DNA of 64,000 bases from Streptomyces sp. NBC_00247 (lineage in GTDB: Bacteria > Actinomycetota > Actinomycetes > Streptomycetales > Streptomycetaceae), in contig NZ_CP108093.1 of assembly GCF_036188265.1 (NCBI RefSeq), positions 7,272,921 through 7,336,920 on the forward strand, written 5' to 3'. The notes under the pieces are model-generated. The model saw only the letters and a list, made by a program, of their open reading frames with translations. It was not told where the DNA came from and did not search any database. The position numbers and the translations under genes were made by a program. This document shows, piece after piece, positions 43,598-52,720 of the stretch; the first letter of the stretch is position 1; every line of letters begins with the position of its first letter.

Positions 43598-43918
43598 ATG
43601 AGCCGCTTACCCGCCCTGCCCGCGCCCGCCGCGCCTGAGCCACCCCTCTCTGCTACACCCGTACCCGCGCCACCCGCGTCCGTGCCCGCCCTGCCCATGC
43701 CCGCCGCGTCTTGGGGGCCGGAGGTGCTGGAGGCGGTACGGGCGACTCCGGCGCCCTGGTACGCGGTTGCCTACCCGGCCTCCGGTGGCGGCTGGCACGT
43801 CAGCCTCCTCCAGAAGCCAGGCGTGGTCCGCGGCTTCTTCACGGCCGTCGGCCTAGACGCCGCCGACCGCGCGCTCCAGGACCGCGGGTACCTGTCCCTC
43901 GCGTCCGCGATGGGCTAG
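43598..43918 (+). CDS. Hypothetical small protein
   Basis: The 106-residue product has a Pro/Ala-rich N-terminal third and a folded-looking C-terminus WYAVAYPASGGGWHVSLLQK, then GFFTAVGLDAADRALQDRGY. No family recognised. Confidence 0.55.
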   Translation: MSRLPALPAPAAPEPPLSATPVPAPPASVPALPMPAASWGPEVLEAVRATPAPWYAVAYPASGGGWHVSLLQKPGVVRGFFTAVGLDAADRALQDRGYLSLASAMG

Positions 43919-44119
43919 GACTGGGACCGGCTGACACGGAGAAGGGACGAACAGGGGCGTGGCACCCCGGTCTTCCTGGATCCCGGAGAAGACGCCTGAG
44001 CTGGCTCACTGCCATAAAGGTGGTACCTCATCCCAGCGATGACCCTCAGTGGGCGGTTCGTGAGTTGATGTCCGTTTCTGCTTGAGGGTGGAGTAAGGCC
44101 GCTGGTGGGGCTCTGTCAG

Positions 44120-44518
44120 CTATGGCTTTCTGGCGAAACTGCCGGTGTCGGCTTGGATGAGGATCCCGAGTCTGACCAGGCGTTTCAGCTTGGCGCGGGT
44201 GCCCTCGGCGTTCTTCGGCAGCAGCTCGTGACCGAGGGCTTGGCAGACGTCCCTGGCCCGTATTGGTCCGGTCGCGTGGTTGAAGGCGGCGAGGATGCGG
44301 GGGTAGTCCGGGTGCTCGGGCAGGTCCGGTGCGGCAGCGGGAAGCCGGTCGGCGAGGCTGGTGACGGTGGTGCAGGTGATCGCGAGATGCTCCAGATGGG
44401 TCTCGGCCTCCCGCAACCGGTTCTGCAGGCCGTCGATCTGTTCACGGAGGTCGTCGGCCAGGGCCCGGGCGGCTTGCTCCTGCAGTTCCAGGGCTTCGAG
44501 CAACGGCTGGATGTTCAT
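44120..44518 (-). CDS. IS-associated accessory protein
   Basis: The 132-residue product has an N-terminal coiled coil (LLEALELQEQAARALADDLR, then NRLREAETHLEHL) and a C-terminal winged-helix-like part (RILAAFNHATGPIRARDVCQ, then LPKNAEGTRAKLKRLVRLGI). I know similar genes next to Streptomyces transposases. Its ATG overlaps the stop of the transposase remnant (ATGA), which supports an origin as an IS passenger gene. Function unknown. Confidence 0.7.
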   Translation of the reverse strand: MNIQPLLEALELQEQAARALADDLREQIDGLQNRLREAETHLEHLAITCTTVTSLADRLPAAAPDLPEHPDYPRILAAFNHATGPIRARDVCQALGHELLPKNAEGTRAKLKRLVRLGILIQADTGSFARKP

Positions 44519-44785
44519 GCTGCGATCGCCTGTGCCTCGCGCCAGGTGGGGGTGTTCGCGCCGGTGAGCCGGCGGGTCATGACGTGGGTCATGGCCCAGT
44601 AGACGCGTGAAACGGAGGAGGAAGGGGGTGGTGCTCGTAGTCGCGGACCAGGCGCCGGTGCAGTATCAGGATTCCGTAGGTCTGCTCGACCCTCCAACGC
44701 TTCGGCTGCGGCACGAATCCCTTGATCTGCGGGTCGCGGGCGACGATCTCGACGTCGATGCCCAGGCCGGCCTCGTGGGCGGACC
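44515..44785 (-). pseudogene. IS5-type transposase, 3' fragment with frameshift
   Basis: One frame reads GLGIDVEIVARDPQIKGFVP then QPKRWRVEQTYGILILHRRL, the catalytic-Glu region of IS5-type transposases. After DYEHHP the sequence continues in another frame as SSSVSRVYWAMTHVMTRRLT then GANTPTWREAQAIAA. So one base was gained or lost in the C-run, and everything upstream of about 44785 is gone. Confidence 0.75.
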
Positions 44786-44797
44786 CACGACCGCCCG

Positions 44798-45232
44798 GTG
44801 GCGTGGGTCCGCGCCGGCGCCCACCACCAGGAGCAGCTGCGCAGGACCCTCGGCTACCTGTCGGCGGTCGGGCCGGTCCTCGCGCACCCCGTCGCCCCGG
44901 CCGCCAGGGTCACCGCCGCCGACCTGGACGCGCCGCGGACGTGGGCGCGGGAGATGGCTCTGCTGCCGGAGCCGGCCCCGGTGGTGCCGCGCCGGTACCG
45001 GGACTGCGGGGACCGCTCCACCACCGTGCGCGACGGCCGCCGCGCCGACCGCGTCCACGCCCGGTGCGGGTCGTGCTGCGAGTGCTGGTGCCCGGACCCG
45101 TCCGAGGACCGGTTCCAGCCGTGCGGCGACCTCATACGGGAGCAGTGCCCCGGGTGCCGGTGCTGCCGGTCCTGCGTCGGATGCCACGGGCGGCGACTGA
45201 CCGGCCGTCCCGTGCCCCCCGTCTCCGGCTGA
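44798..45232 (+). CDS. Cys-rich protein, probably 5'-truncated
   Basis: The frame from GTG 44798 encodes 144 residues: a helical part (HHQEQLRRTLGYLSAVGPVL) and a Cys-rich end (CGSCCECWCPDPSEDRFQPC, then CPGCRCCRSCVGCHG) with at least twelve Cys, likely binding zinc or an iron-sulfur centre. The start lies just outside the IS remnant and lacks a ribosome site, so the real N-terminus was probably removed by the insertion. Family not recognised. Confidence 0.5.
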   Translation: MAWVRAGAHHQEQLRRTLGYLSAVGPVLAHPVAPAARVTAADLDAPRTWAREMALLPEPAPVVPRRYRDCGDRSTTVRDGRRADRVHARCGSCCECWCPDPSEDRFQPCGDLIREQCPGCRCCRSCVGCHGRRLTGRPVPPVSG

Positions 45233-45267
45233 GGTCTGAGACCTCGGCGCGCACCCCCGGTGCGCCG

Positions 45268-45330
45268 CGGGCGCTTTGTGTCGGTGCCTCGAAGGTGTCC
45301 GTCGAGCCGCTCACCGATCGTTTCCCTATG
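45268..45330 (+). pseudogene. argG N-terminal scrap
   Basis: VGASKVSVEPLTDRF matches TGASKVYVEPLTDRF of the intact argG (about residues 55-70). It is followed at once by sequence like that beyond the argG stop, so almost all of argG was removed by an internal deletion, leaving this scrap beside the second kinase-like gene in the position that intact argG has beside the first. Confidence 0.7.
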
Positions 45331-45494
45331 TATGCTCCCTTCCTCTGGCCCGGCCATGGCCAGGCGGGGCGCCACGTTGAATCCTGGGCATCGTCCACGC
45401 CGTCGAAGACACTCGTCCGACCTGCCCCGCCGTGCACGGGCCGGTCACCCGGGGCCGGTGCTGTATGGCGGCAACTCAGAGAGGGATTCGCAGG

Positions 45495-46346
45495 ATGGGG
45501 CAGATTCCTTCCGAACACGCCGAGGCTCTCGCGGTGGTCGAGGCGCGTTGCGGGAGCGGCTTCCGGTTGAGGGAGGTGACGTCCCGTCGGGGGGCGGTGG
45601 TGTGGGAGGCGGCGGGTACCGGCGTGAGAAACGCCGTGAAGATCGGCACCGGCGACGGCTCGGCAGCCGTGTCCCGGGAGACCGAGGTTCTCCGGGCGCT
45701 GGGATGGTCCGGGCATCTGCTCGCTTCCGGCCGGGGAGCGGACAGCGCATGGCTGATCTCGCGGTGGTTCGAGGGCCCGTCCACCTGGGATGCCTTCACC
45801 CGCTTCCGGGAGAACGGCACCGGGCACAGGACTGGGCTCGACGCCGCGATTGACCTGTGCCGGGCGGTCGCCGACCTGCACGATCTGGGATGGGTCCACG
45901 CCGATCTCCAGCCCGACCACGGGATCCACACCTCCGACGGTGTGCGCCTGATCGACCTGGCGTGGAGCTGGCGCGAAGGCATGCGGCCACCACCGGTCAC
46001 AGGGGTGGGCATCGACCATCTCGTGCCGCCCGAGCTGGCCCTGCGCGGTGCGGGCGACATGCCACTGCCCGCCGGCATGGCGGCGGATGCCTACACTCTG
46101 GCCGCCACCCTGTGGACCTGCGTCACCGGCACCTGGCCCCTGGACTACCCGGGCGCCGGAATCACACCGGAGCACCTGACGTCGGACCAGCTCCGCACCC
46201 AGATCGCCACCGGCCGCATCCCCCTGCGGACGGAGACGCCATGGCCCGAACTCCAAGCCGTCCTGCGGCAGGCCCTGGTGAGCGCGTCCCGGGACCGGCC
46301 CACAGCCCGGGACCTCGCCCAGACCCTCACCGGCCTGCTCCCCTGA
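45495..46346 (+). CDS. Protein-kinase-like phosphotransferase, copy B
   Basis: The 283-residue paralogue of the gene at 37796-38647. Key residues are kept: NAVKIG (ATP Lys), SRETEVLRALG (helix Glu), GWVHADLQPDHG (catalytic Asp), VRLIDLAWSW. Both copies look intact, so the duplication has not been followed by loss. It is convergent with the second DUF6875-like gene, exactly as in the first block but inverted overall. ATG 45495 follows GCAGG. Confidence 0.82.
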   Translation: MGQIPSEHAEALAVVEARCGSGFRLREVTSRRGAVVWEAAGTGVRNAVKIGTGDGSAAVSRETEVLRALGWSGHLLASGRGADSAWLISRWFEGPSTWDAFTRFRENGTGHRTGLDAAIDLCRAVADLHDLGWVHADLQPDHGIHTSDGVRLIDLAWSWREGMRPPPVTGVGIDHLVPPELALRGAGDMPLPAGMAADAYTLAATLWTCVTGTWPLDYPGAGITPEHLTSDQLRTQIATGRIPLRTETPWPELQAVLRQALVSASRDRPTARDLAQTLTGLLP

Positions 46347-46372
46347 CCCTCGCGGGTGTGCGGCACCCGCTC

Positions 46373-46957
46373 TCAGCGACGGGCCTGCTGGTGGAGCCGG
46401 GCGAACAGCGGGTCCACGGTGCGCCCGGACCGGTAGACGGTCCCGAACCGCTCCTCATAGGCGGCGAACCGGTCCGGGTCGTCGTGGAGGAACAGCACAT
46501 CGTGCAGGGCCATCCAGCGCAGCGCCAGCATCGGGATCGGGGAGCGGGACACCGGAAAGCCGGGGTTGCGCGCGGCACCCTGGTCGCACCGCGCATGGAA
46601 CTGGCCGAGCATCATCCCCTCCCCGGCCAGCCGGGTCCTGACTTTCTCCTGCACGTGGTCCAGGAGCTCCTCGTCGGCCTGCGGAAGGTCGGGCAGGACG
46701 GCGACTACGGCGTGCAGAGCGCGGTTGGACGTCGGCCAGCCACCACCCCGCAGAACCTCCACCATCGCGCCGACCGTGGACAGCAGACCGTCCAGGCCCG
46801 CACCGCCGGGGAACACGTGGACCCGTACGCTGTCGGCGCGCAGGGCCGGGACCATGAACGGGCACACCGCCCCGGGCCGCCCCACACCCTCGTGCGGGCG
46901 GCAGAGATAGGTTTCGAACCAACGGGCCGCTTCCCCGACCGCTTCCACCACCAGCAC
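46373..46957 (-). CDS. DUF6875-like protein, copy B
   Basis: The 194-residue product from GTG 46957 matches copy A throughout (WFETYLCRPHEGVGRPGAVC, PFMVPALRADSVRVHVF, NRALHAVVAVLPDLPQADEE). It ends 27 bp from the kinase-like stop on the opposite strand. Function as for copy A; assignment to DUF6875 is tentative. Confidence 0.8.
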   Translation of the reverse strand: MLVVEAVGEAARWFETYLCRPHEGVGRPGAVCPFMVPALRADSVRVHVFPGGAGLDGLLSTVGAMVEVLRGGGWPTSNRALHAVVAVLPDLPQADEELLDHVQEKVRTRLAGEGMMLGQFHARCDQGAARNPGFPVSRSPIPMLALRWMALHDVLFLHDDPDRFAAYEERFGTVYRSGRTVDPLFARLHQQARR

Positions 46958-47357
46958 ACCTCGACTCCCCTGGCACTCCCGAAGAGCACCGCCCGGTGCC
47001 CAACGACCGACCCCGTGTACCCGGTGCGGCTCCCCGACCCCGTTTCATCAGTGAGGCCGGTGGGATGTGGTGACACGAACAGAGCGGGCGGCTGCAGCTG
47101 CTGGCCAGCACGGCTCGCACAGTCTGAGCCGTGCGCGCTATGCCGTCGGCACGTGAACTCTGAGCGCGGACTTGACGCATGGCGCCAAGTCCGCGCTCAG
47201 TGACAAGTCGGTGTTCGTGCCCCGCCTCATCGCACCGCAGCACGATCGCCTCGCCACCACACCGCCAGCGATCCGGAAGCTGCGCATCCGGCCAGGGAAC
47301 GCGGTCCGCTTGGCATGGGCGGAACCGAGGGCGGGCGGCCTGGCTCTGATGCCGGCA

Positions 47358-47741
47358 CTACTCGAAGGTGACCACTTTGACGTGCCCGGTGACGACATTG
47401 TTGTCACCGTCGACCAGCGCAGCCCGCACTTGCACTGTCTGCCCTGCTGACGGCTGTTCCCCTTCAAGAGCGATCGTGGCGGAGTGACGAGAGCCATCGC
47501 ACGTGACGTCGTTCTGAGTTCCGGTGGCTGACGGGAGCTCTGCGTTGACATCGCCCATCAGCGCCTTGATTGCGACTACGCCTGCCGAGGCTTCGCAGGC
47601 GTAGTCGACTGTCAGCTCAGCCGAGCCAACTGTGGTGATCTCGATGGAATTGTCGGCGAAGGCCGGAGCGGCGGACAGGGCGACGGCCAGTGCCATGGCC
47701 ACCCCGACCGTCGTGAATCGAGCAGAGAGATGCTTGTTCAT
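47358..47741 (-). CDS. Small secreted protein, paralogue B
   Basis: The 127-residue paralogue of 36387-36770: signal peptide MNKHLSARFTTVGVAMALAV, mature start DNSIEITTVGSAELTVDYAC, two Cys conserved. It lies upstream of the DUF6875-like gene on the same strand in both blocks, separated by about 400 bp. Confidence 0.8.
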   Translation of the reverse strand: MNKHLSARFTTVGVAMALAVALSAAPAFADNSIEITTVGSAELTVDYACEASAGVVAIKALMGDVNAELPSATGTQNDVTCDGSRHSATIALEGEQPSAGQTVQVRAALVDGDNNVVTGHVKVVTFE

Positions 47742-47866
47742 GTACCAGTCAACGATTCGTCTGGCGGATGGGTAACGCGCCGTCACTACCGAGCCCGCGT
47801 TCAGCCGGCACACCAGCAGGCAGCCCTTTCTGCAGGCCACCGCCATCACCGACCGATGGGCGCCAC

Positions 47867-48196
47867 ACCGAGTCCGGGACACCCGTCACCCTCGACGGCG
47901 AGAGGCTGCCGCTCGCCGAACTGGTGCGCCGGTTCAGCGCCGTCGCCGCGCGGCACGCGGTGGGCCGCGTCGACATCGTCGAGAACCGCGTCGTCGGATT
48001 CAAGACCCGCGGCATCTACGAAGCGCCGGCCGCGACCGTGCTGATGACCGCGCACGAGGAACTCGAAGCGATCGTCCTCGACCGCGAGACACTCCACCAC
48101 AAACAGGCCATGGCCCTGCGCTACGCCGAACTCGTTTACTACGGTTACTGGTTCTCCGACCTGCGCCGCGCCCTGGACAGCTTCGTCGCCAAAGCG
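47867..48196 (+). pseudogene. argG internal/3' fragment
   Basis: The frame reads ESGTPVTLDGERLPLAELVR then VGRVDIVENRVVGFKTRGIY and LHHKQAMALRYAELVYYGYW, about 110 residues matching the intact argG (about residues 230-340) with roughly a dozen substitutions. It has neither start nor the last 40 residues. The divergence suggests an older copy than the other fragments. A short foreign frame ending LLVQDGARPADTRA follows to 48267. Confidence 0.85.
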
Positions 48197-48441
48197 CGGG
48201 CCACACCGGATCCTGTTCGGCAACGATGCTGTCCTACTGGTCCAGGACGGCGCCCGGCCGGCTGACACCCGCGCCTGACTGGTTCCGCGCACCTCTGCCG
48301 GGTCCACGCCGCGCTGAGACACACGGGTCGACCGGGTGTTGATACGGCACGGGCCGCCACGATCTCCGCGGGACTGCTCCAGGGGACGGCAACAGATCCC
48401 TGGAGTGGTGACGCTGGGCAAGCTTGATCGTTAGCGGATGC

Positions 48442-48666
48442 ATGATGACGAAGAGCAGGTACGCGTCCGTTGTTGTGGTGATGGCCGGGGTCGTCCTGTC
48501 CGCGGTGGGTACCGCCCACGCGGACGACTTGACCATGAGCCGGAGCGACGACGGCAACACGGTCAGCTGGCAGAGCGATCAGGGCAACGGCACCGTCACC
48601 TTCTACGACGACGAGGGCCGGTTCCAGGGTGGCACGCAGTTCCCCGGCGAGGGCCCGATCGGCTAG
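48442..48666 (+). CDS. Small secreted protein (74 aa)
   Basis: ATG 48442 (or 48445) gives a signal peptide (TKSRYASVVVVMAGVVLSAV, cleavage near AHADD) and a mature peptide of about 45 residues, DLTMSRSDDGNTVSWQSDQG then TVTFYDDEGRFQGGTQF, a small beta-rich unit. A 3' fragment of a paralogue is at 35619-35684, in both cases between argG and cold-shock sequences. Function unknown. Confidence 0.65.
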   Translation: MMTKSRYASVVVVMAGVVLSAVGTAHADDLTMSRSDDGNTVSWQSDQGNGTVTFYDDEGRFQGGTQFPGEGPIG

Positions 48667-48938
48667 CGCGGCGCTCTCACGGGCTGACCAGGAGGAGTGG
48701 GCACCCGGTCCTGAAGCGGACGCACCACGCGGACGGGTCCGGTCGCCCGCTCCGCCCCGGAGCCGAGTGGAGTCCGGGGCGGCGGCGCGCGGGGGGAAAC
48801 GCTTCTCTCCGGGGCGGGAGCGTTCGGGTGGTGGATTTGGATCCGCCGTGCGGCGTGTGACGCCCCGGCATATCAGCCCGGAGCCCCAGTGACTGACGGG
48901 GCTTCCGGGGTCTTCCAGCAGTGCCAGAAGGGAACACC

Positions 48939-49142
48939 ATGCCGACAGGAACGGTGAAGTGGTTCAACGCGGAGAAGGGCTACGGGGCCATCAACCCGGA
49001 CGACGGCGGTGCGGAGGTGTACGTGCACTACTCGTCGATCAATGCCTCCGGGTTCCGCAATCTGGATGAGGGCCAAGCGGTCGAGTACGACGTGACCGAC
49101 GGGCCGAAGGGCCCTGAGGCGGAGAACGTCACGAGTGCCTGA
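48939..49142 (+). CDS. Cold-shock protein (CspA family), copy 3
   Basis: The 67-residue protein MPTGTVKWFNAEKGYGAINP ... VYVHYSSI ... FRNLDEGQAVEYDV has both RNA-binding motifs. GAAGGGA precedes the ATG at 48939. It shares leader sequence (CCAGCAGTGCC) with copy 2, showing that the duplicated unit included the upstream region. Acts as a cytoplasmic RNA chaperone. Confidence 0.93.
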   Translation: MPTGTVKWFNAEKGYGAINPDDGGAEVYVHYSSINASGFRNLDEGQAVEYDVTDGPKGPEAENVTSA

Positions 49143-49148
49143 GCTGAT

Positions 49149-49187
49149 GGTGCCGGGCAGGACGACGGACTCGCCCTGCCCGGCACC
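49149..49187. terminator. Terminator after cold-shock copy 3
   Basis: Stem GGTGCCGGGCAGG / CCTGCCCGGCACC with a 13-base loop, just past the stop. Confidence 0.75.
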
Positions 49188-49432
49188 GTCCGCAGCCCGG
49201 CTCTCCGCAGCCTGGGATGTCGCTGCGTGTGGACGGGGTGAGCGTCGCGTGGCTCCCGTCCGTGGAAGGGGCCGTCAGGTTGGAATCGTCGGGGCGCTCG
49301 TTGGCGGGCTCGGTGATCCGTCGACGGGCATCTGGTCGGGCTGACCGGTAGCCACGCCCGGCCAATCATGAGTCGTATCTGACCTGCCCGAAGGCAACCA
49401 AGAAATAGACCTGTGAACCAGGAGGGAAAGTT

Positions 49433-50152
49433 ATGACCGAGAACAAGACCACGTCATGCGGCGCCAATGATTCCGACATTTGCGCAGCGTACTGGGACCA
49501 ACTGAAGGATATGCATGGCGAGTCGTGGAACCCCTACCAGTGGATGGGTTTGATGATCAGCCTTGCAGCGAACAAATGCTTTGACGAAGAAGAAGTGAAG
49601 AAGCTGAAGGTGATTCCCTGGGAGGTCGAAGAGTTCACGATGACTCGTATTGACCAGAACGAGGAAGTGTGGGCCAGTGCGATGGTGATTGCCCCCGACT
49701 ACCAAGATGCCTGGGTGCACCACACCAAAGTCGAGAACATCGATCGTGAGAACCACACCTGGAGGTGGAAGGCCGTGAACGCGCGGCAGATGGTGAAGAT
49801 CAACACCGAGGACTGGGTGCAGGCATTCCAGATCCAAGGCGTTGAGGGGTTCCACGGCGGCGACTACTTCGGCGAAACGGAACATTCAGGTCACAGTATG
49901 CGCTGCTCGGGCAACGTCAAGAATATCGACCCTGAAAAGAACTGGTTCTATCTGCAGGATGTGGGTGGTGCGGGGTGGCGCCTGATTCGCGGATCCGCAG
50001 CAGTATACGAAGAGACGGGTAATTGGATGTTCTACCCTCACGGTGCCGTCGATGTTGACCACTCGATGTATTACGACGGTCTCGGACCCAATACGCTGTG
50101 TATCGAGGAAGGAGATCCGGTCAAATGGACCTTCCTGAAGAGCAAGAGCTAA
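49433..50152 (+). CDS. Orphan protein of lower GC content
   Basis: The 239-residue product follows AGGAGGGAAAG at a good distance from ATG 49433. Base composition is visibly less GC-rich than its neighbours, with frequent A/T third positions (AAT, GAT, TTT, ATT), so recent transfer is likely. The protein is acidic and aromatic-rich: WDQLKDMHGESWNPYQWMGL, then EVWASAMVIAPDYQDAWVHH, NWFYLQDVGGAGWRLIRGSA. There is no signal peptide or membrane segment. I do not recognise the family. Confidence 0.8.
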   Translation: MTENKTTSCGANDSDICAAYWDQLKDMHGESWNPYQWMGLMISLAANKCFDEEEVKKLKVIPWEVEEFTMTRIDQNEEVWASAMVIAPDYQDAWVHHTKVENIDRENHTWRWKAVNARQMVKINTEDWVQAFQIQGVEGFHGGDYFGETEHSGHSMRCSGNVKNIDPEKNWFYLQDVGGAGWRLIRGSAAVYEETGNWMFYPHGAVDVDHSMYYDGLGPNTLCIEEGDPVKWTFLKSKS

Positions 50153-50476
50153 CAGCCGCCAATAATTCCCACGTACTCCCCGAGTGCGATATCTCGTTTC
50201 TGTGACAGTGGAGTGAGACGGCAAGGCCGGCATGAATTGATGCTGTTCATGGGTTGTTTCGGGGCTGGGAGGTTGCTGTCCCGAAGCGTTGCCGGGTGAG
50301 AGGGGCACGTACGGCTTCGGCGTCGAACACCACTGCACTGGCCACTTTGTGCTCCCCGCTCCGACTGATCCGCTGACACCCCGCGCGTACCCCCGGTGCG
50401 CTGACAGCGCGGGATTGGGGAGAGAGGACGGCGGCCAGGACCACCGGAACCCGGGTTTCGACGCCGGGGCCGGTGG

Positions 50477-50809
50477 CTACTGGTTCCCCTTGAGTCCGGT
50501 TTCGGGGGTGCAGATCTTGCAGCACCGGATGTAGTCCTCGCTCAGCGCGAGGACGGCCTGGGCTCGGGGGATGAGGCCGCCGCGCCGGCCGAGGGTGCAG
50601 CCGCCCCGGTGCAGGACCGCGTAGTCGCGGTGACCGGTGCCCTTCGGCTCCACCCGCCAGGCGTTCTCCTCGCGGGCGACCGCCGCGCGCCGCCGGTCCT
50701 CCGCCTCCTGCCGCTCCAGCTCCTGAATGCGCCCCCGCTCCTGCCGGAGCTGCCACACCAGGTGCTGTTCGACCACCCGGTTTTTGTCCAGGTCAGAGAT
50801 CTCGGCCAT
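50477..50809 (-). CDS. DUF6233-like protein
   Basis: The 110-residue product has a helical N-terminus (VEQHLVWQLRQERGRIQELE) and a C-terminal part AWRVEPKGTGHRDYAVLHRG then GCTLGRRGGLIPRAQAVLAL and CCKICTPE, matching the H-x-G-C...A-x-x-AL...C-x-x-C layout of DUF6233 proteins of Streptomyces. ATG 50809 is the family-consistent start. Function unknown. Confidence 0.75.
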   Translation of the reverse strand: MAEISDLDKNRVVEQHLVWQLRQERGRIQELERQEAEDRRRAAVAREENAWRVEPKGTGHRDYAVLHRGGCTLGRRGGLIPRAQAVLALSEDYIRCCKICTPETGLKGNQ

Positions 50810-50922
50810 CGGTCTACACCCCCGCGTCGTCGGCCGCCGCGACGGTGGTGCGCCGCTCGCCGCCCACCGGGGCGGGGGCGGGGCGGAGGTCTGCTGGAGT
50901 GGCGTACCCGGACATACCAGTA

Positions 50923-51325
50923 ATGGTACGCCTGTTCGAATTATGGTGCTCCGCACCGTTCTGGCTGGTGGGAGTGCAGCATCTGCCACGACCCCGGCCA
51001 GGGCACCCCGCCCGCCGGGGGAGAGTGCCGGCGCTGCCGGGAGGAGGCCGAGGAGGCCGCGCAGAAGCTGGGCGCGCGGCTGGCGGCCGAGACTGCGCTG
51101 ATGGACCGGCTCAACCGGGAGGCGGAAGCGCGCGGCGAGGCGGAGGCCGCAGCAGAAGCCGCGGCGGCAGCCGCCAAGGACCAGCGCATCGCTCATGAGC
51201 GGGCCCACCGGGAACAGGCCGCCGCCGAGGAAACCGCCCGCATCCGAGCCGAACTAGCCGCCCAGTACCCGGAACTCGCCGCCCTGTCTCCCTCCACAAC
51301 TCAACCCGCCGAAGCGCCCTTCTGA
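50923..51325 (+). pseudogene. Zinc-ribbon/coiled-coil protein, frameshifted by a 4-bp duplication
   Basis: ATG 50923 starts MVRLFELWCSAPFW; the next sensible stretch, WWECSICHDPGQGTPPAGGE then CRRCREEAEEAAQKLGARLA, is in another frame. At the junction CTGG is duplicated (CTGGCTGGTGGGAG); removing one copy restores a single frame with C-x-x-C...C-x-x-C and an Ala/Glu-rich coiled coil to the stop at 51325. An internal ATG at 51101 could still give a 74-residue coiled-coil peptide. Confidence 0.6.
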
Positions 51326-51955
51326 CCGCCAGGAAGCCGCCTCAGCGCCCTGCTGAGCGACCGCCTGCCGCTCCGGGCTTCCGCCGCCGGTCCTGAGCGG
51401 CAGTTTCAGGCCCGGAGATCGCGGTACAGGGCGTCGCGTTCGTCGTTTCGGACTGGTCCGGCGGCATCCCGGAGGCTCTCCCTCGGCGGGAAACGCCTCT
51501 GGCGGGGGTCCACGGGCCGCCCCCGTGCCCTGCGCACCCGTGCACACGAGGGCGGACCCCCGGGCGGTGGGCTGGGCGGTGCCGGGGAGACGGCCAGCCC
51601 AGCCCTCGGCCGCGGTGGCCGTGCACGTCGTCGGTCCGGGCGGTACACCGCAGCCTGGCTGCCACGCGTGAGCACGGATCAGGGCACGTCGCCCTCCCAC
51701 TCCCATGGCCTGAGAGGGTTCGCCGGCCAGATGCCGGCCGGACGAGGCGCTTCCCAGCATTCCCCGGCGAGAGGGGCGCGGAACGGGGTGGTGGACGCGC
51801 CCGGGACTGCGCTCCGCCATTGCGGGAGTCCTTGACCCTGGCGAATCGTTCCCGCGCCCGACACCGCGTTCAGGACGCCGCGCACGAGGGACTCTCGCCC
51901 CAAGGGCCACACCGGTCCCCGGGGGCAACCTCGGCAACACGAAGGAGTGAGTCGC

Positions 51956-52279
51956 ATGACCATCATCCGGCACCTGCACCGCACCGGCCTGCCGGCCCTG
52001 GCCGCCGCTGCCGCCTGCCTCTTCCTCGGCACCGTGGCCCCGGCCGCCGCTGCCGCACCGCACACCGCGGCGATGCGGGCCGGTGGAGCGATCACCTGTC
52101 AGGAAGTGGACGCGGACCTGCCCGACGTGTTCGGACGGGAGTGCAACAGCAACCAGTGGGGCCCGCTCTCAAACTTCACCCTCACCGATGCGGGCTCGGG
52201 TAATTCGTACCGCTGCGAGAACGGCTGGGGCGAGGGCAGCCTGTGGGTGAGGGGCAACGACTGCGTCGCGGCCAACTAG
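51956..52279 (+). CDS. Small secreted Cys protein
   Basis: ATG 51956, eight bases after GAAGGAG, gives 107 residues with a signal peptide (cleavage near APAAAAAP) and a mature domain with four Cys (ITCQEVD, RECNSNQWG, YRCENGWG, GNDCVAAN), enough for two disulfides. Family not recognised. Confidence 0.7.
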   Translation: MTIIRHLHRTGLPALAAAAACLFLGTVAPAAAAAPHTAAMRAGGAITCQEVDADLPDVFGRECNSNQWGPLSNFTLTDAGSGNSYRCENGWGEGSLWVRGNDCVAAN

Positions 52280-52516
52280 CACAGCCCGATCTCGCTTCAG
52301 CCAGCCGGGAACGCCCGGCTGACTGAGCACACGATCTGACACGGATGTTCCTCAAACCCATAGCGCAGGACGTTGGGCCCAGTGGGTCAGGACTGAGGGA
52401 AGCTCCGCGCACGCAGGGGGCGGGGCGCAGCCAATCCGGCTGATGGGCGACGTGTGAGTTGCAGTGGTTGGCGACAGGGCTTTCAGGGTGGGTTTTGCCT
52501 GGTGGGCGGGTTGTGG

Positions 52517-52564
52517 GGTGTCGTTTTTCTACTGAAGGCCGGTGTCGTTTCCCGCTGAAGGTCT
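52517..52564. repeat. Tandem 24-bp repeats, putative left end of the Mu-like transposon
   Basis: Two adjacent units, GGTGTCGTTTTTCTACTGAA-GGCC and GGTGTCGTTTCCCGCTGAAGGTC, with a third related element in inverted sense (GGCGACAGGGCTTTCAGG) near 52469. Multiple short repeats at an end are typical transposase-binding sites of Mu/Tn7/Tn5053-type transposons. They lie upstream of the transposase at 54979 once the inserted mini-transposon is discounted. Confidence 0.5.
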
Positions 52565-52720
52565 GCTGTCGCGTGTGTGGGCTTGCCGTGCGGGGGCTGA
52601 CTGCTGGGCCAGCTGGCTCGTCACTGTCTCGTGCCATCGAACCTGGATGGGCCTTGACCCCTGATGTTGGACACACGAGACACTGGATCCTGCGGATCTG
52701 AGAACGGACATCTCGTGGTC

